Below, in pieces: positions 19,369 through 28,841 of a stretch of DNA of 64,000 nt. The translations under genes were made by a program, and so were the position numbers. The first letter of the stretch is position 1, and every line of letters starts with the position of its first letter. The stretch spans positions 832,001 to 896,000 of the forward strand of contig NZ_AP025226.1 in the NCBI RefSeq assembly GCF_020886315.1, in the 5' to 3' direction. The DNA comes from Saccharolobus caldissimus. Its GTDB lineage: Archaea; Thermoproteota; Thermoprotei_A; Sulfolobales; Sulfolobaceae. The notes under the pieces were generated by a model. The model worked only from the letters and a program-made list of their open reading frames with translations. It had not been told where the DNA came from and did no database searches.

Positions 19369-19992
19369 ATGACATGGAAATGCCCAGTTTGTGGTTATGA
19401 AAATGCAGATGATTCGTTGTTCTGTATAAAGTGTGGCACTAAAAAGCCAGAACAGGTATTGCCGCAGCCCGTTGAGCAAGTTCCTCAACCGCAGCAACAA
19501 GTTCCTCCCGCAGAAAATATATCTAGTGGGCAAGTTCCTTCCTCAAGTCCTCAGCAGCCCGTTCAACAATCTACTGCTATGCCACCTACTCAAGTTGAGC
19601 AGCAAGTTCAATCTCCGCAACCAGAGCAACAGGTTCCTCAATCACAACAACAAGTTACTGTAAGCGGTAAATATTATTTATTATTCATAAATACTCCCAA
19701 TCCTGCATTTAATAAGACAAAGCTACCTCTAGATTTTGATATATTTCCTTCGATATCAATAGGAAGGAGTCCAGAAAATGTGATTGTAATTCCAGATCCA
19801 GAAGTTTCTAGAAAACATGCGATTATAAGTTTAGAAAATGGTGAGCTTTATATAGAAGATTTAAACAGCACTAATGGCACTTATATCTATGATGGAAAGG
19901 TATTCCAGCCCGTAAAGGGGAAGGTGAAAATTCAGGTTAATTCAATTATAAAGCTAGGTAATAATACAGTAGTTAGAATTGTGGGAGAATGA
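19369..19992 (+). CDS. arnA: Zinc-ribbon and FHA-domain protein, ArnA-like
   Basis: 207 residues: an N-terminal zinc ribbon with cysteines 5, 8, 19 and 22; a linker to about residue 100 made almost wholly of Gln, Pro, Val and Ser repeats (QQVP/EQQV); and a C-terminal FHA domain with GRSPENV, SRKHAII and LNSTNGTY, the phospho-Thr-binding loops. This architecture and its neighbours match S. acidocaldarius ArnA, which with ArnB represses archaellum genes. Its stop overlaps the phosphatase start (ATGA). Confidence 0.88.
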   Translation: MTWKCPVCGYENADDSLFCIKCGTKKPEQVLPQPVEQVPQPQQQVPPAENISSGQVPSSSPQQPVQQSTAMPPTQVEQQVQSPQPEQQVPQSQQQVTVSGKYYLLFINTPNPAFNKTKLPLDFDIFPSISIGRSPENVIVIPDPEVSRKHAIISLENGELYIEDLNSTNGTYIYDGKVFQPVKGKVKIQVNSIIKLGNNTVVRIVGE

Positions 19993-20804
19993 GTCCATAT
20001 AATATAGATGAAGTCAAGGAAATTGTAAATAAGTCTATCGAAATATTTAAATCTAAGATAGACTCTCCTTTCGTTGGAGACAAAAAAGTGGAGGGTAATG
20101 TTATTTTCGTAGGAGATACGCACGGTGCTATTGATGTAACCAGCAAAGTTTTTTCCGATTTTTCAGATAGTGCAGACCTAGTAGTATTCTTAGGAGATTA
20201 CGTTGATAGAGGGGAAGATCAACTGGGAAACTTACTTTTAATTTTACGTAAGATGATAGATAATCCAGATAAGTTTATTGTGTTAAGGGGAAATCACGAG
20301 AGTCCTATAACAAATGAATATTATGGATTTAAGGAAGAAGTTAAAGAAAAATTAGGAGAGGAATATTACGATATGTTTGTGGAACTTTTCTCTTATATGC
20401 CTTATGCTGTAGTAGTAAATGAATATTTTTGTGTTCACGGCGGATTGGCAGTAGGATTGACAAAGGTTGAGGAGATTAAAAAATTACCTAGACCAGATGT
20501 TAATCCAGACGATCCGATAGCGTTTCAGTTACTTTGGAATGACCCTAGAGAGGGTTTAGAGGATCCAGATTTCATTCCTAGCATAAGGGGTGAGGGGATT
20601 TACTTTTTTGGTGAACGCGTTGTTAACAAGTTTTTAGAAGATAATTCTTTAAAGGGGATAATAAGAGGGCATGAAGTTGCTGATGGATTTAGAGAGGACA
20701 TGAATGGAAAAATAATTACAGTTTTTTCTAGTAGATATCATCATATGAGGGCTGGGATTTTAGTGATGAAAAAGGACGGTCAATTCGATAAAATATATAT
20801 TTAG
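19989..20804 (+). CDS. PPP-family (PP2A-like) Ser/Thr protein phosphatase
   Basis: 271 residues with all metal-site motifs: GDTHG (42-46), GDYVDRG (69-75), GNHE (101-104), and the later VHGG and RGHE. Archaeal PPP enzymes remove phosphate from Ser/Thr, and here the likely substrates are the neighbouring vWA proteins with Thr-rich tails (inference). It sits between the FHA and vWA genes, coupled to the former by ATGA and followed within 10 bases by the latter. No kinase gene is in the window. Confidence 0.93.
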   Translation: MSPYNIDEVKEIVNKSIEIFKSKIDSPFVGDKKVEGNVIFVGDTHGAIDVTSKVFSDFSDSADLVVFLGDYVDRGEDQLGNLLLILRKMIDNPDKFIVLRGNHESPITNEYYGFKEEVKEKLGEEYYDMFVELFSYMPYAVVVNEYFCVHGGLAVGLTKVEEIKKLPRPDVNPDDPIAFQLLWNDPREGLEDPDFIPSIRGEGIYFFGERVVNKFLEDNSLKGIIRGHEVADGFREDMNGKIITVFSSRYHHMRAGILVMKKDGQFDKIYI

Positions 20805-20813
20805 GTGGTATTT

Positions 20814-21959
20814 ATGACCTTATCTTTAAGAGTAGATGTAAGTCATAAATATTCCTACAATTCTGATGTTAGATATATTTTCAAGATTTTATTAGTCCCA
20901 GAAAAGTTGGGCTCTGCTACAGGATTCCATTATATAATTGCCTTAGATATCAGCGGTTCAATGGCAGGTTATAAAATCGATTTAGCAAAACAAGGTGCTA
21001 TTGAATTATTTAAACGAATACCTAAGGGAAATAAGGTGTCATTTATAACTTTCTCGTCCTCGGTTAACGTTATAAAGGAGTTTGTGGATCCAATGGATTT
21101 ATCTGGAGAAATAGAAAAAATTTCAGCAGGAGGTCAAACGGCGCTATTTACTGCAATACTAACTGCAAACAATATTGCAAAGAAATATCAAATGCCCACC
21201 TATTTGCTCTTATTAACAGATGGTAATCCAACAGATGAGACAAATTTAGAGAATTACCTCAAGATACAATATTACGATAAAATGCAGATTTACTCCTTCG
21301 GAATAGGTGATGATTACAATGAGCAGCTATTGCAGAAGATAAGCGATAAAACTGGCGGCGTAATGTATCATATTTCGGATGTTTCAGAAATACCTCAAAA
21401 ATTGCCTCAAAAAGCTGTAACGCAAATAGCTGCTAAAAATATAACAGTTGATATAGTCTCTGAGGGTAGTATAAAACTTTTGAATTACTCTTCTATACCG
21501 GTTAAAATTAATGGAATAGAAAATGTAGTGAAAATTTTTGGTGAGTCAATACTTCCAGCTAATTATGAGGGTAATTTCTTAACCGTTAGAGTTACTTATG
21601 AGGATCCAGTAACTAATAAACAAGAGGCTTTAATGCAAGTAATTCAAGTTAAAAAAGCACCTGATCAGAGTACTTTTATGTCCTCTATAAACTCTGATTT
21701 AATAAATGAATATAGATACTATGAACTTTTAGAAAAATACGCTAAACAAGTTCAAGCAGAGCAATTGGTTGAGGCTACCAAAACATTAAATCAAATGCAA
21801 CAAATTGCAGAGCAAACTAGAAGGATAGATTTTATTGAAACTACTAGAAGGCTATCTCAGTCACTTGAGACTACTAAGAGAATAGGAACTATAGAACAAA
21901 CTAAGCGATTATCTAAAGAGGTAACTAGCGAAGTAACTAGGAAACTTAGGGAAGGATGA
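20814..21959 (+). CDS. arnB: vWA-domain protein, ArnB-like
   Basis: 381 residues. ATG at 20814 is chosen over GTG 20805 because AGGTGGT lies 4 bases ahead of it and the paralogue also begins MT(I/L)xxxV/I. MIDAS motif DISGS, then LLTDGNPT. The last 60 residues hold a run of T-T/K-(K/R)-R motifs (QTRRID, TTRRLS, TTKRIG, QTKRLS, VTRKLR), roughly every 10-11 residues, a multi-site phospho-Thr tail for the FHA domain encoded two genes upstream. Inferred role in growth-phase or starvation signalling. Confidence 0.87.
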   Translation: MTLSLRVDVSHKYSYNSDVRYIFKILLVPEKLGSATGFHYIIALDISGSMAGYKIDLAKQGAIELFKRIPKGNKVSFITFSSSVNVIKEFVDPMDLSGEIEKISAGGQTALFTAILTANNIAKKYQMPTYLLLLTDGNPTDETNLENYLKIQYYDKMQIYSFGIGDDYNEQLLQKISDKTGGVMYHISDVSEIPQKLPQKAVTQIAAKNITVDIVSEGSIKLLNYSSIPVKINGIENVVKIFGESILPANYEGNFLTVRVTYEDPVTNKQEALMQVIQVKKAPDQSTFMSSINSDLINEYRYYELLEKYAKQVQAEQLVEATKTLNQMQQIAEQTRRIDFIETTRRLSQSLETTKRIGTIEQTKRLSKEVTSEVTRKLREG

Positions 21960-22503
21960 GTGGAGCTGAATAATCTATATCTAATATTTTAGCATCATTT
22001 CTTTCTTTATAACTAATTCCATCGATAATCGAAGGTAATTTAGATATTTTTATATTATAAATGTTACTTAGAAATTCCTTTAATTGGTTCATTAAGTCAT
22101 CTTTATTTGAAGCTATAATAGGTATATCGTTTAAAATCAATAACCTATATAATTTATCATTTTTTATTCCTAAGAAGTATAATTTTGTAGCTAATCCCTT
22201 TAATCCACTTATAATTCTTTTATACGCTTTAATTGATATCAATATCTTATCACTTCCCTTTAAGGAATATAGTGTATTAGAACTCTTCTTCACACTAACT
22301 GTATACTTATAATTTGGATAGAAGTTAAAGCCCAATTTAGGTTTATCGAATATTATTAACTTACGTAAAACGTTATTATTAGCGTCTAAGGATAAATACG
22401 CTGGAAATTCGTCAGCAAGGCTTTCAATGAATTCGTAAGTTGTTACTATGAAACTAGTTTCGGGGGAAATTATTGATGATAAGTCTATTCCATTTAGTTT
22501 CAT
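21946..22503 (-). CDS. Hypothetical protein, 185 residues
   Basis: Unrecognised soluble protein, Ile/Leu/Lys-rich, with no cysteines and no obvious catalytic motif. It is convergent with the ArnB-like gene and overlaps it by 14 bases. The region upstream of ATG 22503 (22504-22685) is AT-rich without another gene. Confidence 0.75.
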   Translation of the reverse strand: MKLNGIDLSSIISPETSFIVTTYEFIESLADEFPAYLSLDANNNVLRKLIIFDKPKLGFNFYPNYKYTVSVKKSSNTLYSLKGSDKILISIKAYKRIISGLKGLATKLYFLGIKNDKLYRLLILNDIPIIASNKDDLMNQLKEFLSNIYNIKISKLPSIIDGISYKERNDAKILDIDYSAPLILP

Positions 22504-22685
22504 ATGATATTCTCTCTTTGGTAATATTTAATAATTTCTTTTTTAAGGTTCATTATTTTGAACTAAAACGTGATTTATCATTATATATTTCCCTAGAAAA
22601 TTGAATACTTTTTAACAGCATTTAAGTAAAACCTAGCAGTAAATAGTCTTAATTAATATAGAAATTTATAATAGTAAAATACATT

Positions 22686-23948
22686 TTAAATTTCATTATT
22701 CTCTTTAATTTTTCTCAAAAGATCTTCTATTACCTCCTTAGTTTTCGATATAAGTGATGGGGGCATATAAATACTCTTTTTGTTGAATTCTTCTTCATCA
22801 ACTAAGTAAACTTCATTATTGTTAATTACCAAATCTACTTCTAGGTCTAAATATCTTATTTTGCCCCTTAATAATTCAGGAGGAGTTGAAATATTAATGT
22901 ATATTCCTTTTAAAGTTCCCTTAGAGTTATAATACTTATGTACTTGATACCATTTTTCAGAATTATACTCTACTATATCGTAATCACCTTTTTCTATCTT
23001 CTTTCCTATACTATCTAGAATTCCTCCTCCTTCAAACTCTCTCTTTAGGACTATTCTATAATTATTTTCATTTACTTCTTTTTCTATCACTTTTCCTCCT
23101 TTTAAATATATCACTTTTCCATCAGCTTTTATATGTTCTATTTTCATAAAATCTTGTATTAAGTTCTGTAACAAATTTACTGGATTTTCTCCTTTTTCCT
23201 CCGCATTATCGATTTCCCTATTGTAACTTAATTTCAGCATGTGATGATATTTAATAGTGTTCACTATCATCTTTCTCACATCATCTAAATATAACTTATC
23301 TGGCAGAGATAAGGTGACGATAAAGAAATCCTCACCTTGGTCTCTAAAGTCCCTATTTTCATATTTAATTAATAATCTCTCTAACTCGTCTTTAAGCTCA
23401 TTTAAACTCGCATACTTGGCGTTACTTCTCCATTTTATATTATACCCTTTTCTGTTAAGGGGTGTACTTAGAGATAAAAGTCTGATTCTGTCCTCCTCAT
23501 CCCTTATATGCTCTGAGAAAGTGGTTATCCCTTTACCTCTCCATATCATTGCATATTTTCCTACTGCCTTAACTTCACTTAGTAAGATCTCTCCATCATA
23601 AGGAGGCTTTATTACTAAACCTTCTGATAAGCAAGGCTTTACTCTAAAGTCCATGAAGGTGCAATTTTCGCTAGTGTTTATTACTGAATATAGTTTCACG
23701 GGACTTTTCCATATAAATGAATATCTGAATATACTGGTTAAGTCATTATATATATCCTCTCCCATTATAATTATTCTTCCTTTATCTTCAGCGTCCTTAA
23801 TTGTTATCTCAGCAGGTTCATTTTTGATATCTTGCATAAATCTCTCAGCTATTTGCGTAGATTGTTGAACAATAGTATAGGATAAAGATGAAAAAATAGC
23901 AGTTAATGCGGTAGAATATATTCCTCTTATTCTAACTCTTCTTTTCAT
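22686..23948 (-). CDS. fau-1: Probable ribonuclease FAU-1 (RNA-binding, DUF402 C-terminal domain)
   Basis: 420 residues. The N-terminal RVRIRGIYSTALTAIFSS and KGRIIIMGE belong to the RNase E/G-like part of FAU-1, an archaeal AU-rich RNA-binding protein implicated in 5S rRNA processing. The C-terminal region YDIVEYNSEKWYQVHKYYN through RYLDLEVDLVINNNEVYLVDEEEF is the DUF402 domain. Its ATG lies inside the end of the aconitase gene (17-base overlap), so it is transcribed behind aconitase. Confidence 0.85.
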   Translation of the reverse strand: MKRRVRIRGIYSTALTAIFSSLSYTIVQQSTQIAERFMQDIKNEPAEITIKDAEDKGRIIIMGEDIYNDLTSIFRYSFIWKSPVKLYSVINTSENCTFMDFRVKPCLSEGLVIKPPYDGEILLSEVKAVGKYAMIWRGKGITTFSEHIRDEEDRIRLLSLSTPLNRKGYNIKWRSNAKYASLNELKDELERLLIKYENRDFRDQGEDFFIVTLSLPDKLYLDDVRKMIVNTIKYHHMLKLSYNREIDNAEEKGENPVNLLQNLIQDFMKIEHIKADGKVIYLKGGKVIEKEVNENNYRIVLKREFEGGGILDSIGKKIEKGDYDIVEYNSEKWYQVHKYYNSKGTLKGIYINISTPPELLRGKIRYLDLEVDLVINNNEVYLVDEEEFNKKSIYMPPSLISKTKEVIEDLLRKIKENNEI

Positions 23949-26502
23949 ATTCTAAGAATTTTCTTAACACGTAATTTAATATTCCACCTTCTTTAACGTA
24001 AGTTAGTTCAGCGTTATTGTCTATCCTCGCTATACCTTTAGTTACTATTTTCGTACCATCAGCCTTTATAAACTCTATTGATAATTCTTTTCTAGGTTTT
24101 AAATCCTTTATTCCATATATATTCACTATTTCATCTCCTTTTATACCTAGAGTTCTCCAGTCTGAAATTTCAATAGGAATAACGCCCATAGCAACCAAAT
24201 TACTTCTATGAATTCTCTCAAAACTCTCAGCTAAAACTGCCTTAACTCCTAATAATTTAGTAACCTTTGCTGCCCAATCTCTTGAGCTTCCACTTCCATA
24301 TTGCTTTCCAGCTACAATTACTAAAGGTACTCCTTCACTTTTATATTGCATTGCAGCTTCATACACGCTCATTATCTTATTGTCTGGGAAATGTTTAGTA
24401 TAACCTCCTTCCTTATCTACTAATAGGTTCTTTAATTTAGGGTTAAAGAAACCTCCCCTTAACATTACTTCGTGATTTCCTCTTCTAGCACCATAAGTAT
24501 TTAGCTCAGTAACTCCTAGCTGTCTTAAGTAAAGTCCTGCCGGGGAATCTGGAGTTATAGGACCTGCCGGGGAAATGTGGTCAGTTGTTATCTTATCTCC
24601 TAATAGAAGCAATATTCGCGCATTTATTATGTCTTTTAATTCTTCCTCTTTTTCAACCTCGGAGAACCAAGGCGGTAATCTTATATAGGTTGATTTTTCA
24701 TCCCAAGTATATACATCACCTTGAGGAATCTTAAGGGAGTTCCATAGTTCGTTTCCTTCAAAGATATTAGCCTTCTTCTTGAAGAGTTCTGGATTTAGAG
24801 CTATGTTCATGTATGTTCTTATTTCTTTCAAAGAGGGCCATATATCCCTTAAGTAAACTGGATTACCATTAGGGTCATATCCTATAGGTTCGTTATAGAA
24901 ATCTATGTCAATTCTTCCTGCAATGGCATAGGCTACGACTAGTATTGGTGAAGCTAGGAAAGTACCCTTCAGTAAAGGATTTATTCTCCCTTCAAAATTT
25001 CTATTTCCGCTTATTACTCCATAAGCCTCTATATTATTATTCTTAATGTCTTCCTCTATATGCTTAGGTAATGGACCTGCATTACCAATACATGTAGTAC
25101 ATCCGAAACCTACTATATGAAACCCTAAGGCTTCTAAATATGGTAGTAACCCAGTCTCTTTTAGATATTCTGCAACTATTGGTGAGCCTGGAGCCATACT
25201 TGTCTTAACATATGGTTGAGTTCTTAATCCTAATTCTACTGCCTTTTTAGCTAAAATCCCAGCTCCTAACATAACTGTAGGGTTAGATGTATTAGTACAA
25301 CTAGTTATAGCTGCTAACACTACCGCGTTATCTTCTATGTATTTACCTTTTTTCTTATTTTCTTTAATCATTTTTTTCTTAATTTCTCTTAATAGTACTC
25401 TCTCATCTGGATTCTTAGGTCCAGCTAGTGATGGCTCAATTTTACTTAAATCTATTTCAACTACGTCAGTATACCTTATTTTCTTGTTCAAATCGTAAAA
25501 TATTTCTTGTAATTTAGAGTACTCTCTGACTAGATCCCCATCTCTATTTGTCAATATTAAATAATTTACGGTCTCATCATCGATTGGGAAATAAGCGGCT
25601 GTAGCTCCGTATTCTGGAGCCATGTTGGCTATTGTGGCCCTATCTGGCACTGATAGTAAGGAGAGTGAAGGACCAAAGAATTCTACAAACTTGTTTACTA
25701 CGTTCTTTTTCCTTAATAATTCCGTTATGTATAGTACTACATCAGTAGGTGTTACACCCTCTTGAATCTCACCTGTAAGTTTAACTCCAATTACTTCTGG
25801 GACGTTCATATAGTAAGGTTCTCCTAGGAGTACGGCTTCAGCTTCCAGCCCTCCTACTCCCCAACCTAATATTCCTAACCCGTTAATCATTGTAGTGTGA
25901 GAATCAGTACCTATGATAACCTCTGGATAGGCCGTTAAAAATCCCCTTACCTCAGATTTAGTTACTACTGTACTTAAGTACTCTAAGTTAACCTGATGTA
26001 CTATTCCCTTTCCAGGAGGAACTATTCTTAAATTTCTAAAAGCACCTTGTGCCCATTTTAAAAATTGATATCTTTCAATATTTCTTTCAAATTCCTTCTT
26101 CATATTAAAATCCAGAGAGTAAATTGTTCCGAAGTAATCCACTTGTACAGAGTGATCTATTACTAAATCAGCTGGAATTACTGGATTAATTATCCTAGGA
26201 TCCTTTCCTATCTCCATTACCTTATTTCTCATCGCAGCTAAATCCACTAAAAGCGGTACCCCAGTATAATCTTGCATTAAGACTCTAGTAGGCATGAAAG
26301 CGAATTCTTTACCCACTCTCCAATTGGCTATAGCTTCTAAATCATCTTCTGTTATTTTATTCCCATCTAGATTTCTGTATACATTTTCAATAAGTATTTT
26401 TATTGAATATGGTAGTTCATCTATTCTATAACCTCTTTCGCTCAATTCTTTTAATGGATAATAATATAATTCTGCTCCTTTATATAAAAACTTACTTGGC
26501 AT
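23932..26502 (-). CDS. acn: Aconitate hydratase A
   Basis: 856 residues. Isomerises citrate to isocitrate in the citric acid cycle. The cluster Cys are in AAITSCTNTSNP and GFGCTTCIGNAGP; substrate segments include TDSHTTM, GGVGGLEAE-type wording, DHISPAGPI and GSGSSRDWAAK. Length is normal for the AcnA/IRP type. The 3' end overlaps fau-1. Together with fumC it shows an oxidative or bifunctional citrate cycle. Confidence 0.96.
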   Translation of the reverse strand: MPSKFLYKGAELYYYPLKELSERGYRIDELPYSIKILIENVYRNLDGNKITEDDLEAIANWRVGKEFAFMPTRVLMQDYTGVPLLVDLAAMRNKVMEIGKDPRIINPVIPADLVIDHSVQVDYFGTIYSLDFNMKKEFERNIERYQFLKWAQGAFRNLRIVPPGKGIVHQVNLEYLSTVVTKSEVRGFLTAYPEVIIGTDSHTTMINGLGILGWGVGGLEAEAVLLGEPYYMNVPEVIGVKLTGEIQEGVTPTDVVLYITELLRKKNVVNKFVEFFGPSLSLLSVPDRATIANMAPEYGATAAYFPIDDETVNYLILTNRDGDLVREYSKLQEIFYDLNKKIRYTDVVEIDLSKIEPSLAGPKNPDERVLLREIKKKMIKENKKKGKYIEDNAVVLAAITSCTNTSNPTVMLGAGILAKKAVELGLRTQPYVKTSMAPGSPIVAEYLKETGLLPYLEALGFHIVGFGCTTCIGNAGPLPKHIEEDIKNNNIEAYGVISGNRNFEGRINPLLKGTFLASPILVVAYAIAGRIDIDFYNEPIGYDPNGNPVYLRDIWPSLKEIRTYMNIALNPELFKKKANIFEGNELWNSLKIPQGDVYTWDEKSTYIRLPPWFSEVEKEEELKDIINARILLLLGDKITTDHISPAGPITPDSPAGLYLRQLGVTELNTYGARRGNHEVMLRGGFFNPKLKNLLVDKEGGYTKHFPDNKIMSVYEAAMQYKSEGVPLVIVAGKQYGSGSSRDWAAKVTKLLGVKAVLAESFERIHRSNLVAMGVIPIEISDWRTLGIKGDEIVNIYGIKDLKPRKELSIEFIKADGTKIVTKGIARIDNNAELTYVKEGGILNYVLRKFLEYEKKS

Positions 26503-26953
26503 GTTTAAACATAAGTCTTCTGAGCAAATAAATTAATTTATAATAAGAACCCGAACAATTTAAGTACAATACTATGTCTCAATTTCTGAGGTTAAGTATA
26601 TATAATCTAATAGATAAAAAATAATACCAAGTATTATATCTGTTAATGTTTATTAAAGTATTTAAATAGATATGGAAATTTTAATTTATTATAGAAAGGG
26701 GTTTGGGCTTTATCGAATTTTATCAGTTGTTCAAAGTCATGGTGCATTACGCCTTAGTGGGATAACCGTATGGAGAAGCCTCACATATCTTGAGATATAC
26801 AAATCTTTCGGAAATTTCTATCTACATTAGATTGTTGTCATAGTAGTTATTCATAAATTTTTAAAGAAAGTATATCAACTTCACGATTAATGAGAAACAA
26901 TAAATTACTGCTTAGAAAAGCGTTATTTTTATTTGGTTTACTATAATCTTAAC
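26503..26953. other. Gene-poor gap of about 450 bases upstream of aconitase
   Basis: Mostly AT-rich sequence between two divergent genes, including both promoters (TATA-like TTTGGTTTACTATAATC before 26954). A block at about 26698-26830 is clearly richer in G and C than its flanks and stands out. It contains one short open frame (26672-26830) described separately. I saw no tRNA, C/D box motifs or inverted repeats. Confidence 0.6.
26672..26830 (+). CDS. Possible 52-residue protein or relic
   Basis: ATG 26672 to TAG 26828 encodes a 52-residue peptide beginning MEILIYYRKGFGLYRILS, with later text GALRLSGITVWRSLTYLEIYK. TTTAAAT at 26661-26667 is close upstream. The peptide has no family I recognise, and the region could instead be a structured RNA or a piece of a decayed mobile gene. 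Codon use differs from the neighbours (CTC, CGA, CGC present). Low certainty. Confidence 0.3.
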   Translation: MEILIYYRKGFGLYRILSVVQSHGALRLSGITVWRSLTYLEIYKSFGNFYLH

Positions 26954-27682
26954 ATGAGTCAGCTATTAGAGATTTGCAAAAAAGTAAAAGTTTTAGCCTA
27001 TTTCGGTTCATATACTAGACAAGAGGATTTCGTTGAAGGAGTTTCTGATATAAATATCTTCGCAATTAGTGATGACAAATCCATATTACTCGAATTGGCT
27101 AGCTTAGGTTATTCCCCAATTGTAATGTCAGAATCCGATTTTAGAACAATATGTGAAAGGGGCGATCCAATCTGCTATTACGTGCTTTACGATTCTAATG
27201 TGATTTGTGGTCAATTTCCAGGCAATCTTAATTTTAATCTTACTAGCTTGACGTGTGAGAGGCTAAAGAGGGCAATCTTATCTTTTTTATCGTTATCAAT
27301 ATCAGCTTTTTTTAGAAACGACGAAATTTCTACAGTTGTTAATTCGTTTAGAGCTATAAGAAATACCATACAATGGAAATCATGCACTTTAGATAAATCA
27401 ATACCAATAAAAATAAGTGAGCTTAAGGAAAAATGCAAAAAATTAAACATGTCTTTATGTAATGAGTTTTCCGATATAGTATTAATTAAAAAGCTTAAAG
27501 CTCCACTTTCCATGTGGAGTTTAGATAGGATAACTGATGTTATATGTAAGGAACTTAATTTAAACTGTGTAAAACCCTCTAAGATTTTAGAAAGCGTGAA
27601 GAATCCAGTACAAGTTATAGTTAACGATGATGGTTCGGTTTCAGTAAAGGATTACTTAGGCAAGGAAATGAAACTATCATAA
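26954..27682 (+). CDS. Nucleotidyltransferase-like (MNT) protein with helical C-terminal part
   Basis: 242 residues from ATG 26954. VKVLAYFGSYTRQEDFVEGVSDINIFAI is the minimal-nucleotidyltransferase core with GS followed by SDIN in place of the usual SDxD, so one metal ligand may be changed. The second part (about residues 95-200) is helical and HEPN-like, with several cysteines. A fused MNT-HEPN pair recalls toxin-antitoxin modules, but the HEPN R-x4-H motif is not clear. The final 30 residues (QVIVNDDGSVSVKDYLGKEM) form a short beta tail. Confidence 0.72.
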   Translation: MSQLLEICKKVKVLAYFGSYTRQEDFVEGVSDINIFAISDDKSILLELASLGYSPIVMSESDFRTICERGDPICYYVLYDSNVICGQFPGNLNFNLTSLTCERLKRAILSFLSLSISAFFRNDEISTVVNSFRAIRNTIQWKSCTLDKSIPIKISELKEKCKKLNMSLCNEFSDIVLIKKLKAPLSMWSLDRITDVICKELNLNCVKPSKILESVKNPVQVIVNDDGSVSVKDYLGKEMKLS

Positions 27683-27717
27683 AGATTTATATTTCGAAAA
27701 GAATAATATAATAATTG

Positions 27718-28182
27718 ATGTCAGAAGAGATAAACCGTGACGTAGAAAGAGCGGAAGAGTATGAACAGACTACAACTAGAGTGTCAGCATTAGGGAAAAA
27801 TAGGTTCGAGTTAAGTACTGGGTTAATCATTGCTGCAAGATATGCTGATAAGTTAAGGAGAGTTGCGTTAGTAGCTTTTAGTAAAATAGCTCCAAGGGAT
27901 ATTATAATTAGAGATATTAGTGAGCTTAATAAACAATTATATACAAAAATAGTAGAAGAAATGAAGGTAGGTAAGTTAGATGTGATTAGAATATTAGTCG
28001 ATGCAGAGTATGATGAACAAAATCAGAGACTTAATTTTACTAACGTTAGGATAATTAGGTATTTTACTGAAGATCAATGTAAAGAGAAATACGCAGATGT
28101 AATACGTGAAAATGAAGAGTTAAAAAAGGAAATTGGTGAATTAAAACAGAAACTTCAAGATATACTAAAAGTCTTAAAGTAA
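27718..28182 (+). CDS. Conserved archaeal protein, DUF2258-like
   Basis: 154 residues. FELSTGLIIAARYADKLRRVALVAFSKIAPRD and the following strands resemble the archaeal DUF2258 family (assignment from memory, moderate). It ends in a clear coiled coil of about 30 residues (ENEELKKEIGELKQKLQDILKVLK), suggesting a dimer. ATG 27718 is preferred to TTG 27715; a TATA-like GATTTATATTTC lies about 25-33 bases upstream, as for a leaderless gene. Confidence 0.8.
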   Translation: MSEEINRDVERAEEYEQTTTRVSALGKNRFELSTGLIIAARYADKLRRVALVAFSKIAPRDIIIRDISELNKQLYTKIVEEMKVGKLDVIRILVDAEYDEQNQRLNFTNVRIIRYFTEDQCKEKYADVIRENEELKKEIGELKQKLQDILKVLK

Positions 28183-28183
28183 A

Positions 28184-28480
28184 TTATCCTTTTATTATTC
28201 CTATTACGAATCCTATTATGAATGCGATTGAGTCGTAAGGTATTATTAATTTTAATTCTTCTGCTTTCGATAGTATATAAGGTAATTTAGAGGAAACTGT
28301 ATGTAGGAAGTTTATTACATCTTGTGGTGAAATATATCCTATTGCAATTAAGATTATTACAATTGCAAGCAAAATTAAACCTATTTGTATAACTTTCCTT
28401 ATTAATAATCCTATTAAAAGACCTAAAATAAATGCTATTACAAGTGAGACTATCCCGCTAGTGGTTATAACTGGTAACAT
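28184..28480 (-). CDS. Small membrane protein, 98 residues, FUN14-like appearance
   Basis: Two or three membrane helices (VSLVIAFILGLLIGLLIRKVIQIGLILLAIVIILIAIGYI, and SIAFIIGFVIGIIKG at the end). Glycine zipper spacing and basic loop recall the FUN14 family, but the match is loose. Upstream starts exist at 28498 (ATG) and 28501 (TTG); I choose ATG 28480 because the TATA-like TTATAATTTT at 28504-28513 then sits about 26-30 bases away. Divergent from 28533. Confidence 0.72.
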   Translation of the reverse strand: MLPVITTSGIVSLVIAFILGLLIGLLIRKVIQIGLILLAIVIILIAIGYISPQDVINFLHTVSSKLPYILSKAEELKLIIPYDSIAFIIGFVIGIIKG

Positions 28481-28532
28481 AATTATAGTGTGGATCATCA
28501 AACTTATAATTTTGTATGGTCTAGCATGATTT

Positions 28533-28841
28533 ATGAAAGTTGTAAAGTATCATTTGAAGGCTAAGATTGAAAAAGTTGGAAAAGGCACTACTACAATTGA
28601 AAGGAAATTTAGGAAGTTAATTAACGTGAGAAAATTCATTGATGAGTTAATAGAAGACGAGGATGTTAAGTGTACCCCTCTAAACAAATCAGAGAACCTA
28701 ATGACTAAGCAATGTGAAGGAAATGGTATAAAGTACTTTTTTGAGATAACTACGGAGAGGATTAAAAAGGTAAAGAAGGAGGAATCTAAAAGCCAAAAAT
28801 CTCAGCCTGAAGTTAAGGAGGAGAAGCAATCGACTTCTTAG
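28533..28841 (+). CDS. Hypothetical basic protein, 102 residues
   Basis: Small soluble protein with a beta-rich core (KVVKYHLKAKIEKVGKGTTTIERKF), two cysteines (CTPLNKS and QCEGNGIKYFFEI) and a disordered Lys/Glu/Ser tail (EESKSQKSQPEVKEEKQSTS). No family recognised. It shares a central TATA element with the divergent membrane-protein gene and overlaps the convergent zinc-finger gene by 4 bases. Confidence 0.78.
   Translation: MKVVKYHLKAKIEKVGKGTTTIERKFRKLINVRKFIDELIEDEDVKCTPLNKSENLMTKQCEGNGIKYFFEITTERIKKVKKEESKSQKSQPEVKEEKQSTS

Noticed and set aside
24017-24211. Antisense frame inside aconitase
   Set aside because: Covers the conserved C-terminal domain of aconitase; no independent start signal.
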